From NCBI RefSeq assembly GCF_900101885.1, contig NZ_FNAN01000001.1:124001-188000 (forward strand): 64,000 nucleotides of DNA, in the 5' to 3' direction. Both the position numbers and the translations under genes were made by a program. Positions 32,609-41,424 of the stretch are shown here, one piece after another. Under the pieces are notes generated by a model, which was given only the letters and a program-made list of their open reading frames with translations, searched no databases and was not told where the DNA came from. This DNA comes from Dyadobacter soli. GTDB lineage: Bacteria > Bacteroidota > Bacteroidia > Cytophagales > Spirosomataceae. Positions within the stretch are counted from its first letter, which is position 1; the number at the start of each line of letters is the position of its first letter.

Positions 32609-35542
32609 ATGCTCCAACCTTTCCCGAACCCGCATAAAAGCCTTGTCTCATCGGTCCGCTGGTCCGTCAAACTCATTACTGTTGCTGCGCTGGCTGCATT
32701 CACCATGCAGGATACTGTCACCAAGCCGGATGAAAGCCGTTTTACACCGGTTGTTCTTGCTGATAACCTCGATGAACCGATGGCATTCGAAGTGCTGCCG
32801 GATGGTAGTTCTTACATCGCCGAGCGCAAAGGTGCGTTGAAGAAATACAACCCGTCCACTAAAACGACCGAGCTCATTACGACCATCCCGGTCAATACCA
32901 AATACGTGAGCAAGGAAGGCGTGTCGCGCGAGGCAGAAGAAGGTTTGATGGGCATTACCCTCGACCCGAATTTTGCCAAAAACCACTGGATTTATCTCTA
33001 CTATGCCCACCCGACGGAGAAAAAGCACATTCTCGCACGTTGGGATATGGTGAACGACCAGTTGGTAGAAAGCTCCAAAAAGATCGTCCTTGAAGTGACT
33101 ACCCAGCGTGAAGTATGCTGCCACACCGGCGGTGGCATGACCTGGGACAAAAACGGCAACCTTTTCCTGACCGTCGGAAACAACACCGGAAACGACAAAG
33201 CTGCGCAAACCGACGAGCGCCCAGGCCGTGAAAGCTGGGACGACCAGGGACATGCCGGGAACACCAACGATTTAAGAGGCAAAATCCTGCGCATTCATCC
33301 CGAGCCGGATGGCTCCTATACGATTCCTGAGAGTAACCTTTATCCCAAAGGCACCGCCAAAACCCGCCCCGAGGTTTATTCGATGGGGCACCGTAACCCA
33401 TGGCGCATTTCGGTGGATAGCAAAACCGGCTACGTTTATTGGGGCGAGGTAGGGCCGGACGCCAACGAGGATTCGGAGATCGGGCCGCGGGGCTATGACG
33501 AGCTGAACCAGGCGCGCAAGCCGGGCAATTTCGGCTGGCCGTGGTTTGTGGGGAACGATCAGCCATTTCCGGTTTTTGATTATGCCAATAATAAGCCGGG
33601 TGGTAAAAAAGACCCGAAAAACCTCGTCAACACATCGCCTAACAATACCGGGTTGAAAGAACTCTTTCCCACTGCACCGAGCTTCATTTACTACCCATAC
33701 GGCGTTTCCGAGAAGTTCCCGCAGGTAGGCTCGGGCTCACGCAGCGCGACGGGCGGCCCCATTTATCACCGCTCCGATTTCAAGGCTCCAAAACGCCCCT
33801 GGCCGGCTTACTATGAAAACAAATGGATCGCCGCCGACTTCTCCCGGGGCTGGATCATGGCCATTACCATGAATGCGCAAGGCGATTACGAATCGATGGA
33901 GCGCGTATTGCCCAGCTATCACCCTGTGCAGCCGATCGATATCAAATTCGGGCCGAACGGCGATTTGTACATCCTCGAATATGGCAGTAACTGGTTCCGC
34001 AAAAGTGACAATTCACGGCTCGTTCGCATCGAATACAATGGCGGCAACCGCAAACCGGTAGTGGCTGCGACCGCGGAGAAAAAGGGCGGGACGGTGCCGT
34101 TCGAAACGGTTTTGTCTTCCAAAGGCACCCGGGATTTTGACAATGATGCATTGAAATACAGTTGGAAAGTGACCAGTCCGGGCGTGGCGCCGAAGGTTTT
34201 TAGTACGGAAAACCCGAAGGTGAAATTCGATAAGGCAGGCGTGTACACGGCCACGCTCACAGTTACCGATGTCAGAGGCGCCAGCAACAGCCAGGCGGTG
34301 CGCATTATCGCAGGCAACGAGCCGCCGAAAGTGGCGATCAAACTGGACGGTAACAGCACGTTTTTCTTCCCCAACAAACCGGTCGGCTACGCGGTAGGCA
34401 TTTCGGATACGGAAGACGGCAGCACGGCCGACGGTAAGATCAAGGCCGACCAGGTGGCGGTAAGCATCGATTACACCGCCGAAGGATTCGATTATGCCGA
34501 AGTTGCCCAAAGCCAGCGCAGCGTCGACGCTACGACGCAGTTTGCGGTAGCGCAGACATTGATGGGCAAAAGCGATTGCAAAGTGTGCCACCAGCCGAAT
34601 ACCAAGTCGGTAGGGCCGTCGTTTGCGGATGTTTCGAACAAATACAAAACCGATCCCGGCGCATTGGACAAGCTTGTCAGGAAAGTGCGCGAAGGCGGAT
34701 CGGGCGTGTGGGGCGAAGTAGCCATGGCGGCGCACCCGGCATTGCCTGTGGCGGACGTGGAAGTGATCGTCAAATACATTTTGAATAGTACCGAGAAAAC
34801 CCTCTCTACTTTGCCTCTGGAAGGGAAATATATACCGCAAATTCCGAAAACCGACAACGGAAAAGGCTCGGTGATCATCCGCGCGGCTTATACCGATCGT
34901 CCCGTGGGCGCGACCAAACCGGTTCCGGCCCAGACTACCGAGGAAATGATTGTCCTGCACAGCCCTGAGCTTAATGCTGCCGAAGCGCCCATTACCAAAG
35001 GGGTAGAAACCAAGGCATTGGGCTCCGCCGGGCTTGGTTTCGCGGTGGTGGCGTTTGAAAACAGCTACATCGCATTCCCGTCCATCGACCTCACGGGCAT
35101 CGATTCCCTCGAACTGAATGCCGCCGCCCAGCAACGCGAGGGCAGCCTGGGAGGGACGATCGAAATCCGCCTTGGCTCACCGACAGGTACCGTCATTGGT
35201 CAGCACAAACTGGCCGTTGCCAAACCGGTGGATGTAGCCAAAATGATGGCGGAATTGGAAAGTGGTGCTAAAAAGGAGAATGCAGGTGGCGCGGCGTCTT
35301 CCGCAACCGCAACAACTTCCACAGCAACGACTAGCACCGCATCAACTGCTGCAAGTCCGGCCGCCCAGGCGCCTAAGCCTGCCCCTGCGCCGAGAAGCCG
35401 CTTTGCACAGCCGCCGGTACGCATTGCCATTCAGCCTACGACCGGCAAGCAGGATCTCTACCTCGTATTCCGCAATGCCGATGCCAAGCCGATCGAGCCG
35501 CTGATGTCGTTTTCGAGGATCAGGTTTAAAAACAAACCTTAA
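32609..35542 (+). CDS. PQQ-dependent sugar dehydrogenase fused to PKD, cytochrome c and CBM6-like domains
   Basis: 977-residue exported redox enzyme. After an N-terminal hydrophobic export segment (~20-33) comes a six-bladed glucose/sorbosone dehydrogenase propeller (~45-475; ECVT-like NLDEPMAFEVLPDGSSYIAER, EEGLMGITLDPNF, HTGGGMTWDKNGNLFLTVG, RNPWRISVD). A PKD domain spans ~479-571. A c-type cytochrome module has heme motif C657-K-V-C660-H661 with the distal region AHPALPVADVEVIVKYIL. A CBM6-like jelly-roll lies at ~780-977, interrupted by an Ala/Thr/Ser/Pro run at ~891-929. It likely oxidises a sugar or polyol and passes electrons through its own heme. No other gene of the pathway is adjacent. 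Confidence 0.88.
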   Translation: MLQPFPNPHKSLVSSVRWSVKLITVAALAAFTMQDTVTKPDESRFTPVVLADNLDEPMAFEVLPDGSSYIAERKGALKKYNPSTKTTELITTIPVNTKYVSKEGVSREAEEGLMGITLDPNFAKNHWIYLYYAHPTEKKHILARWDMVNDQLVESSKKIVLEVTTQREVCCHTGGGMTWDKNGNLFLTVGNNTGNDKAAQTDERPGRESWDDQGHAGNTNDLRGKILRIHPEPDGSYTIPESNLYPKGTAKTRPEVYSMGHRNPWRISVDSKTGYVYWGEVGPDANEDSEIGPRGYDELNQARKPGNFGWPWFVGNDQPFPVFDYANNKPGGKKDPKNLVNTSPNNTGLKELFPTAPSFIYYPYGVSEKFPQVGSGSRSATGGPIYHRSDFKAPKRPWPAYYENKWIAADFSRGWIMAITMNAQGDYESMERVLPSYHPVQPIDIKFGPNGDLYILEYGSNWFRKSDNSRLVRIEYNGGNRKPVVAATAEKKGGTVPFETVLSSKGTRDFDNDALKYSWKVTSPGVAPKVFSTENPKVKFDKAGVYTATLTVTDVRGASNSQAVRIIAGNEPPKVAIKLDGNSTFFFPNKPVGYAVGISDTEDGSTADGKIKADQVAVSIDYTAEGFDYAEVAQSQRSVDATTQFAVAQTLMGKSDCKVCHQPNTKSVGPSFADVSNKYKTDPGALDKLVRKVREGGSGVWGEVAMAAHPALPVADVEVIVKYILNSTEKTLSTLPLEGKYIPQIPKTDNGKGSVIIRAAYTDRPVGATKPVPAQTTEEMIVLHSPELNAAEAPITKGVETKALGSAGLGFAVVAFENSYIAFPSIDLTGIDSLELNAAAQQREGSLGGTIEIRLGSPTGTVIGQHKLAVAKPVDVAKMMAELESGAKKENAGGAASSATATTSTATTSTASTAASPAAQAPKPAPAPRSRFAQPPVRIAIQPTTGKQDLYLVFRNADAKPIEPLMSFSRIRFKNKP

Positions 35543-35554
35543 TACAAAACAAAT

Positions 35555-35586
35555 CGCCCGGTCAGTGAATGGCCGGGCGCTCGTTT
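35555..35586. terminator. Terminator between convergent quinoprotein and fucosidase genes
   Basis: CGCCCGG (35555-35561) pairs with CCGGGCG (35573-35579), followed on the plus strand by CTCGTTTT. The upstream side reads TACAAAACAAAT, giving a T-rich run on the minus strand too, so it may serve both converging genes. Confidence 0.7.
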
Positions 35587-35605
35587 TATAGAAGGAGAAA
35601 TAATG

Positions 35606-37330
35606 TCAGGGAGCAAAAAGCTGAAACTCATTCACCCCGAAATAGCCGTGGTATTCCTGAATGGCCAGCCTGAATTTCTGCGCTTTTACGGGCGCGACGG
35701 TCTTTTCCCAATCGCCCATTTTCATATCCTGCGCCAGCGAAACCCACTCATTTCCTTTTAAATACAATACCTCAAATTTTTTGATCTCCGACTGCCCGTA
35801 CTTCGATTCGCCGAGTTTAATGCGCCCCACCGTCTCCGGCTTGCCCAGATCGATTTCCAGCCAGCCCGTCGGCTCATACAATGCCATGATTTCCGGTGAA
35901 TGGTAATGCAGGTTTTTGCCATAATATTTGGAAAAATCGACGTCTTTTCGCCGCCCGATCTTCCAGGCAGTCTTGGGATTATCGTCAAATGCGGCCGCCG
36001 CATCGTGGTAAAACTGGCCTACCGCACTGGAAGCCGTGGTCTTGTGCGCATAGGCGAGCGAGCCGGTGGCCGGGAGCGGGACCGTAGGCGCAATGGTCGA
36101 AGCGTCCTTATCGAGTGTCAGCACGGCAATGGTGGCAACCGGGTCGATTTTACCTGCGGGATAGGTAATGGTAATGCTTTTGTTATTTTGTGTAAACTGA
36201 ACCGGCGTGCCGTCCGGCAACTTCGCGCTGGTTATTTTGGCTGGAATAGGCGGTAATGCCAGCGTGGCTTTATCGGCATTCAGCAAATGTACGAACACCT
36301 GCTTGCCCCGGTATGAACTTACATAATCAGGTGCAGGAGTGAACACGCCGCCTTTGGTATCGTAAATGGCCGCCTTGTTTTTTTCGATCCAATCACCCAT
36401 TTCGCGTGCCCTGGCTGCAAAATCGGCGGGGAAAACGCCGGTACTATCGGGGCCGATGTTGAAGAGCAGGTTACCATTGCCGCCTACACAGCGCAGGAGC
36501 GTATGCACCGATTCTTTCAAGCTGCGCGGGGTGTCGCCGAACCGCCAGGCCCATTGGTGGCCCATGTTGGTGCAAGTTTCCCAGGGTATCTTCCCATAAC
36601 CGGCCACGAAGCCCTCCGGCGTAGCATAGTCGGCGTATTGGCCCACATAGGCATGCGACTCGTCGGGCGTGAAAGGTTCGAGGCGGTTGTTGATGATGAT
36701 CTCGGGTTGCAGTTTTCTGGCCAGATCATACACATTTTTGGGCTCCACCGGAGTAGGCCAGCCCTCATAATCGATCCATAGCAAACCTATTTTACCATAA
36801 TTGGTCAGCAGCTCGCGTACCTGTTCGAGTACACGTTCCGCGAAAATGCCATTGGTTTGAGGGTTGCGGCAATCGGGATCTTTCCAGTCGGCCACCGAGA
36901 AATACCAGCCGATGGGCATATTGGCCTCGTGCGCTGCCTGCGCGAGCTCCTTGCACACATCGCGCCCGAATGGCGTGTGCATGATGTTGTAATCATTCGT
37001 TTTGGTGTCGAAAAGCGAGAAGCCGTCGTGGTGCTTCGCGGTGAGCACCATATACTTCATACCCGAAGCCTTCGCAAGCGCGACCCATTCTTTGGCATCG
37101 AAGCGGGCAGGGTTGAAGCCACGGTACAGCGAATCGTATTTTGCCTTACCATATCCTTCCCGCGACCAGCTGATCTCCTTCCCAATACGAGAAACCGGCC
37201 CCCAGTGAATGAAAAGGCCCATTTTAGCATCCTGCCACCACTTCAACCGCTGCGATTTCGGCATTTCAGTCTGGGAGAATGCGGGCGTTATCAACGCGAG
37301 CAATAGTAAGGTGTGAAATAGTTTTTTCAT
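35606..37330 (-). CDS. Alpha-L-fucosidase (GH29) with C-terminal F5/8-type domain
   Basis: 574-residue exported retaining fucosidase. Signal peptide ~1-19 (ending AFSQ). Family landmarks: KMGLFIHWGPVS, GMKYMVLTAKHHDGFSLFDT, and the catalytic nucleophile Asp187 in GLLWIDYEGW. A C-terminal discoidin-like carbohydrate-binding region occupies ~435-574 (SSAVGQFYHDAAAAFDDNPKTAWKIG, GWLEIDLGKPETVGRIKLGE). Length fits GH29 enzymes with an appended domain. The start codon follows the stop of a small secreted protein gene by 2 bp, so both are on one transcript. A SusC/SusD pair is divergently encoded at 38224. Confidence 0.92.
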   Translation of the reverse strand: MKKLFHTLLLLALITPAFSQTEMPKSQRLKWWQDAKMGLFIHWGPVSRIGKEISWSREGYGKAKYDSLYRGFNPARFDAKEWVALAKASGMKYMVLTAKHHDGFSLFDTKTNDYNIMHTPFGRDVCKELAQAAHEANMPIGWYFSVADWKDPDCRNPQTNGIFAERVLEQVRELLTNYGKIGLLWIDYEGWPTPVEPKNVYDLARKLQPEIIINNRLEPFTPDESHAYVGQYADYATPEGFVAGYGKIPWETCTNMGHQWAWRFGDTPRSLKESVHTLLRCVGGNGNLLFNIGPDSTGVFPADFAARAREMGDWIEKNKAAIYDTKGGVFTPAPDYVSSYRGKQVFVHLLNADKATLALPPIPAKITSAKLPDGTPVQFTQNNKSITITYPAGKIDPVATIAVLTLDKDASTIAPTVPLPATGSLAYAHKTTASSAVGQFYHDAAAAFDDNPKTAWKIGRRKDVDFSKYYGKNLHYHSPEIMALYEPTGWLEIDLGKPETVGRIKLGESKYGQSEIKKFEVLYLKGNEWVSLAQDMKMGDWEKTVAPVKAQKFRLAIQEYHGYFGVNEFQLFAP

Positions 37331-37332
37331 GG

Positions 37333-37923
37333 CTACAACGCCGATCCCACGAGGCTCACAATGCTGCCCAGCTGCTTGGACGATGCTGCCGCAGCGAGCT
37401 TTGCCGCAGGGCCCTTTTTGTCGAGGCCGGCGACGGTTTTTGTGGCTTCGCCCAGCAGCCCGTTCAGTTTCGACTCGTTGGAACCGCCCAGAATAGAGCT
37501 TCCTGCTTTGATAAGCCCCAGGTTGCTTGTAAGGCTGGCGGCATTGCCGAGCAAGCCGGATTCACCTTTTCCGAGCAACCCGCTGATACGATTGGCGCCG
37601 ATCAGCATTTTTACGGCGTTAACCACCTTGCCAAGCGCGCCTCCCGACAGTTTACCTGACGATGCCAGCGGGATCATGGTTTTCAGGGCGCCGACCTTGC
37701 CCAGCAGCTTGTCTTTCAAGGTGCCGTCGGACGATTTAGCTTCTTTTTCCAATGCGGAAACACCCTGGGTAAGCGCGTCGGCCGAGCCGGCTTTGTCACC
37801 TTTCTGGGTCAATGATACTGCCTTGTCGAGCAGGCTCTCGACCGAAATACCTTGTGCGATAGCGTTGGATGCCCCTGCAAACAGAAATAATGCGGTAGCG
37901 AGCGAAAAGAGGAAACGTTTCAT
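37333..37923 (-). CDS. Small secreted protein of unknown family
   Basis: 196 residues. Signal peptide ~1-23 (ending AIAQ). The mature part is rich in Gly, Lys, Ala, Leu and Ser and predicted helical with amphipathic repeats (VESLLDKAVSLTQKGDKAGSADALTQGVSALEK, with GKLSGGALGKVVNAVKMLIG after). No cysteines and no enzyme motif. A C-terminal stretch of small residues (AAKLAAAASSKQLGSIVSLVGSAL) might associate with membrane. The gene is followed 2 bp later by the fucosidase start, which suggests translational coupling and a shared role. Function not recognised. Confidence 0.75.
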   Translation of the reverse strand: MKRFLFSLATALFLFAGASNAIAQGISVESLLDKAVSLTQKGDKAGSADALTQGVSALEKEAKSSDGTLKDKLLGKVGALKTMIPLASSGKLSGGALGKVVNAVKMLIGANRISGLLGKGESGLLGNAASLTSNLGLIKAGSSILGGSNESKLNGLLGEATKTVAGLDKKGPAAKLAAAASSKQLGSIVSLVGSAL

Positions 37924-38094
37924 AGTGGTTTTAAAGAAATGTGTTTAAATGGGCGGCAAAATAATCAAAAAAATGCGGGGCTCGGCCGGAATTTTTTCAG
38001 AGAAGGGCTGCGGCATTTGTAAAGTAAGTTATTCGCAATACTACCAGCTACTTAGGCTGTACGTATAGTAATGCCCGGTTGTGGTTATCTTCAA

Positions 38095-38102
38095 TATTTT
38101 TG
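38095..38102 (+). promoter_or_regulatory. -7 box upstream of the third susC
   Basis: TATTTTTG matches TAnnTTTG exactly, about 120 bp upstream of the SusC ATG at 38224. A TTG lies only 13 bp upstream, closer than the usual -33 spacing. The 300-bp divergent gap (37924-38223) holds no gene and nothing else recognisable. Confidence 0.45.
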
Positions 38103-38223
38103 ATTTGACATCGAAAAAATATGACGAAATGATGTCGGGGTGGGAAAGATACAATCACGTCATGAAATATTAATGTCGCCGATAGGTGACCTAAACCCAT
38201 TGTTAACCAACTTAACTGATTCA

Positions 38224-41200
38224 ATGAAAAAAGGCTCTGCTCAGTCCCTTTTTTGCATTGCCGGGTGCCTGATGTTACTATCGCGGCCCGCCATTGCATT
38301 TCCCGAGTCCCAGGCCAGGACCGTGGTAAAAAACAGCCGGCCAAATGTAGACAAAACGGTTACAGGACAAGTGCTTGACAAGGCCGATAACAGCCCGATT
38401 CCCGGCGTGACGGTCGTTGTAAAAGGTTCAACCAACGGCACCACCACCGATGCGGAAGGGAAATTCCAGATTCTGGTAAAATCCGACAGCGATGTGCTGG
38501 TTTTTTCATCGGTAGGCTACGTTACGCAGGAAAAGCAGGTCGGTAATGCAAGTATCGTCGATGTGGTACTCAGCTCCGACCAGAAGACACTCGATGAAGT
38601 GGTGGTAGTCGGCTATGGAACGGCGAAGAAGCGCGACCTTACGGGCGCCGTGTCGCAGGTGAATGCGACCAAACTGGAAAATGAAAACCCGCAGTCGGTA
38701 CAGGACGTGCTTCGCGGAAATATTCCGGGTATGAACGTGGGCTTCTCGGCATCGGCCAAAGGGGGCGGTAATGTGGCCGTAAGGGGAACCAACTCGCTCG
38801 GCGCAGGGAGCAGCCCGCTGGTTGTGCTCGACGGGGCGATTTACTACGGCGGTCTGGAAGATATTAACCCGAACGACATTGAGACCATCGACGTGCTGAA
38901 AGACGCGAGTTCGGCGGCGGTTTTTGGCGCGAAAGCAGCCAGCGGCGTAATCCTCGTTACCACCAAAAAAGGGAAGGAAGGAAAGACGATCATCAATGTC
39001 AACAGCAATATCGGGTTCGCGGAAGTGGCTAAAAACCAGCCGGTACTGGGGCCGCAGGAGTTTATTTCATGGCGGCAGGAAGTAATGCGGAACATTAACG
39101 TAACGGCCGATTCCTGGCGCTTTACCAATCCCAACAACCTGCCGGACGGCATAACCCTGGAAAAATGGCTGGGCGCCGACAAGGGCGATCCGACCACCGT
39201 CTGGTTGCAGCGATTGAATATGCAGCCGGCGGAAATACAGAATTACAAGGACGGAAGAAGCGTCGACTGGTATTCCAAAATTTTCCAGAAAGGCTTCCGC
39301 CAGGACCATACCGTAAGCCTTTCGGGAAGAAGTGACAAGGTATCTTATTACATGTCGCTGGGTTACCTGAATAACCAGGGGATCGTCGTGGGTGATGCGT
39401 ATAGTACCGTACGGGCCCGCGTGAACCTGGAAGGAAAGGTTAGTAAATTCCTGACAGTCGGTATCAACACCCAGTTTGCCGACCGCGACGAGAGCCAGGT
39501 GCCGGTGAACATCGACCTGGCGCCGAACCTTTCGCCGTGGGGATCGGAGTTTAACCCGGACGGAACCTACAAGTGGCGGCCCAACGACGAGGCCAGCGGC
39601 GGTAACCACCCTTACTACGCGCGCAGTTTCACCGACCGCGATAAGGGATCGATGACGATCAACAACGTAATTTTTGCGAAAGTGAGTTTGCCGTTCGGCA
39701 TTACGTACCAGGCCAATTTCACGCCGCGCTACGAAGTGTACCACCGTTACAATGCCGAATCTTCCAAAAGTATGGAATGGTCGGCGGAGGGTGGAAGAGC
39801 ATCGCGTGCGGATTCGCGGTTTTTTAGCTGGCAAATCGACAATATCCTGAAATGGAACAAGACGTTTGCCGAGAAACACAGCTTCGATGTAACCTTACTT
39901 GCCAACAAGGAAAGATACCGCTCGTGGAGCGACAGCGTTTCCAACAAGGGATTTGCCCCGAACGATTTCCTGGGCTATCACAACGTCAGCGCCGGTAATG
40001 CGCCTGTGATATGGAGCGAGGACCAGACCAGCACCGCCGACGCATTGATGGCGCGTTTGTACTATACTTTCAAAGACCGCTACATGGTGACTTTGTCGAC
40101 GCGCCGTGACGGTTATTCGGCATTCGGGCAGAAAAACCCGCGTGCGACATTCGCTTCTGCGGCATTGGGCTGGGTATTCACCGATGAGCCTTTTATCAAG
40201 ATCAACTGGCTGAATTACGGTAAGTTGCGCGTTTCATACGGTAGCAACGGCAACCGGGATATCGGTCGGTACGATGCGTTGGCCAACCTCGCAACGGGTA
40301 AGTACCTCCACGTGAGAGAGGACGGTACCGTGGTGCAGGTGAGCCAGTTGTACGTCGACCGTATGCAGAACCCCAATCTTAAATGGGAGCGTACCAACTC
40401 GCTCAACTTCGGTATCGATTTTGGATTGTTCAACAACCGTATCGACGGTAGCCTCGAATTGTATAAATCTTCGACCCGTGATCTCCTCGTGAAACGCTTG
40501 CTGCCGAACGTGCTGGGCTTCGATTTTGTGTTGGACAACCTCGGGCAGATCGACAATAAAGGTCTCGAACTGAGCCTGAACTCGAATAACATGAAGCGCG
40601 AGAATTTCTCGTGGCGGTCGACGCTGAACGTGCAGATGAACCGCAACAAGATCGTGCACCTTTACGGCAACAAAACGCAGATCAGAGATGCCCAGGGCAA
40701 TGTGACCGGCGAGCGCGAGTCGGACGATATTACCAACAAATGGTTTATCGGGCATGCGATCGACGAGATCTGGAACTTTAAAGTGATCGGCGTATGGCAG
40801 GAGGAAGAAGCGGAGGAAGCCAAGCGGTACGGTGTGAAGCCAGGCGACCACAAGATCCTGGACGTGAACAACGACGGCAAGTTTACCAATGACGACAAAG
40901 TGTTCCAGGGCTACACGAGCCCCCGCGCACGGTTTACGCTTCGCAACGAGTTTAATCTGTTCAAAAACTTCGATGTATCGTTCATGGTGTATTCGTATGT
41001 AGGGCAAAAAGGGGAATTCAACCAGATGAAGAACCGTCCGGGCTTCCCTGACCGCAGCAGTTCCTACGTGTTCCCATACTGGACTCCCGAAAACCGGAAC
41101 AACGAATGGGCGAGACTTTATTCGAGCGAAGGGTCGGCTACCGGATACAATGTTTATCAAAGCAAATCTTTCGTGCGTTTCGAGAGCTTTGCCGTTGCCT

Positions 41201-41400
41201 ATACCATTCCCAAAACCCTTGTGCAGCGCATTTCCTTGCAGAATCTGCGTGTTTATGCCAACGTGAGGAATATCGGGTTTATCTCCAACTGGAAATTCTG
41301 GGATCCCGAAAACGGTACCAACGGTGCTACGAATCAGAACCTGACGTATTCGGTTCCGAGTCCGCGCATATTTACGATGGGCGTCGATATCACCCTTTAA
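38224..41400 (+). CDS. SusC/RagA TonB-dependent outer-membrane transporter (fucosidase-adjacent)
   Basis: 1058-residue importer from the ATG at 38224; a longer frame exists only from a GTG at 38140 and would spoil the signal peptide (MKKGSAQSLFCIAGCLM..., cleavage near AIAF). Domain order: carboxypeptidase-like domain (IPGVTVVVKGSTNGTTTDAEG); LDEVVVVGYGTAKKRDLTG box; plug with LVVLDGAIYYGGLEDINPND and IDVLKDASSAAVFGAKAASG; barrel ending GVDITL. The SusD partner follows 24 bp downstream. The divergent fucosidase suggests fucosylated plant or animal glycans as cargo, but this is inference. Confidence 0.95.
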   Translation: MKKGSAQSLFCIAGCLMLLSRPAIAFPESQARTVVKNSRPNVDKTVTGQVLDKADNSPIPGVTVVVKGSTNGTTTDAEGKFQILVKSDSDVLVFSSVGYVTQEKQVGNASIVDVVLSSDQKTLDEVVVVGYGTAKKRDLTGAVSQVNATKLENENPQSVQDVLRGNIPGMNVGFSASAKGGGNVAVRGTNSLGAGSSPLVVLDGAIYYGGLEDINPNDIETIDVLKDASSAAVFGAKAASGVILVTTKKGKEGKTIINVNSNIGFAEVAKNQPVLGPQEFISWRQEVMRNINVTADSWRFTNPNNLPDGITLEKWLGADKGDPTTVWLQRLNMQPAEIQNYKDGRSVDWYSKIFQKGFRQDHTVSLSGRSDKVSYYMSLGYLNNQGIVVGDAYSTVRARVNLEGKVSKFLTVGINTQFADRDESQVPVNIDLAPNLSPWGSEFNPDGTYKWRPNDEASGGNHPYYARSFTDRDKGSMTINNVIFAKVSLPFGITYQANFTPRYEVYHRYNAESSKSMEWSAEGGRASRADSRFFSWQIDNILKWNKTFAEKHSFDVTLLANKERYRSWSDSVSNKGFAPNDFLGYHNVSAGNAPVIWSEDQTSTADALMARLYYTFKDRYMVTLSTRRDGYSAFGQKNPRATFASAALGWVFTDEPFIKINWLNYGKLRVSYGSNGNRDIGRYDALANLATGKYLHVREDGTVVQVSQLYVDRMQNPNLKWERTNSLNFGIDFGLFNNRIDGSLELYKSSTRDLLVKRLLPNVLGFDFVLDNLGQIDNKGLELSLNSNNMKRENFSWRSTLNVQMNRNKIVHLYGNKTQIRDAQGNVTGERESDDITNKWFIGHAIDEIWNFKVIGVWQEEEAEEAKRYGVKPGDHKILDVNNDGKFTNDDKVFQGYTSPRARFTLRNEFNLFKNFDVSFMVYSYVGQKGEFNQMKNRPGFPDRSSSYVFPYWTPENRNNEWARLYSSEGSATGYNVYQSKSFVRFESFAVAYTIPKTLVQRISLQNLRVYANVRNIGFISNWKFWDPENGTNGATNQNLTYSVPSPRIFTMGVDITL

Positions 41401-41424
41401 CAGCCATTATTCCAATTGAATCAA

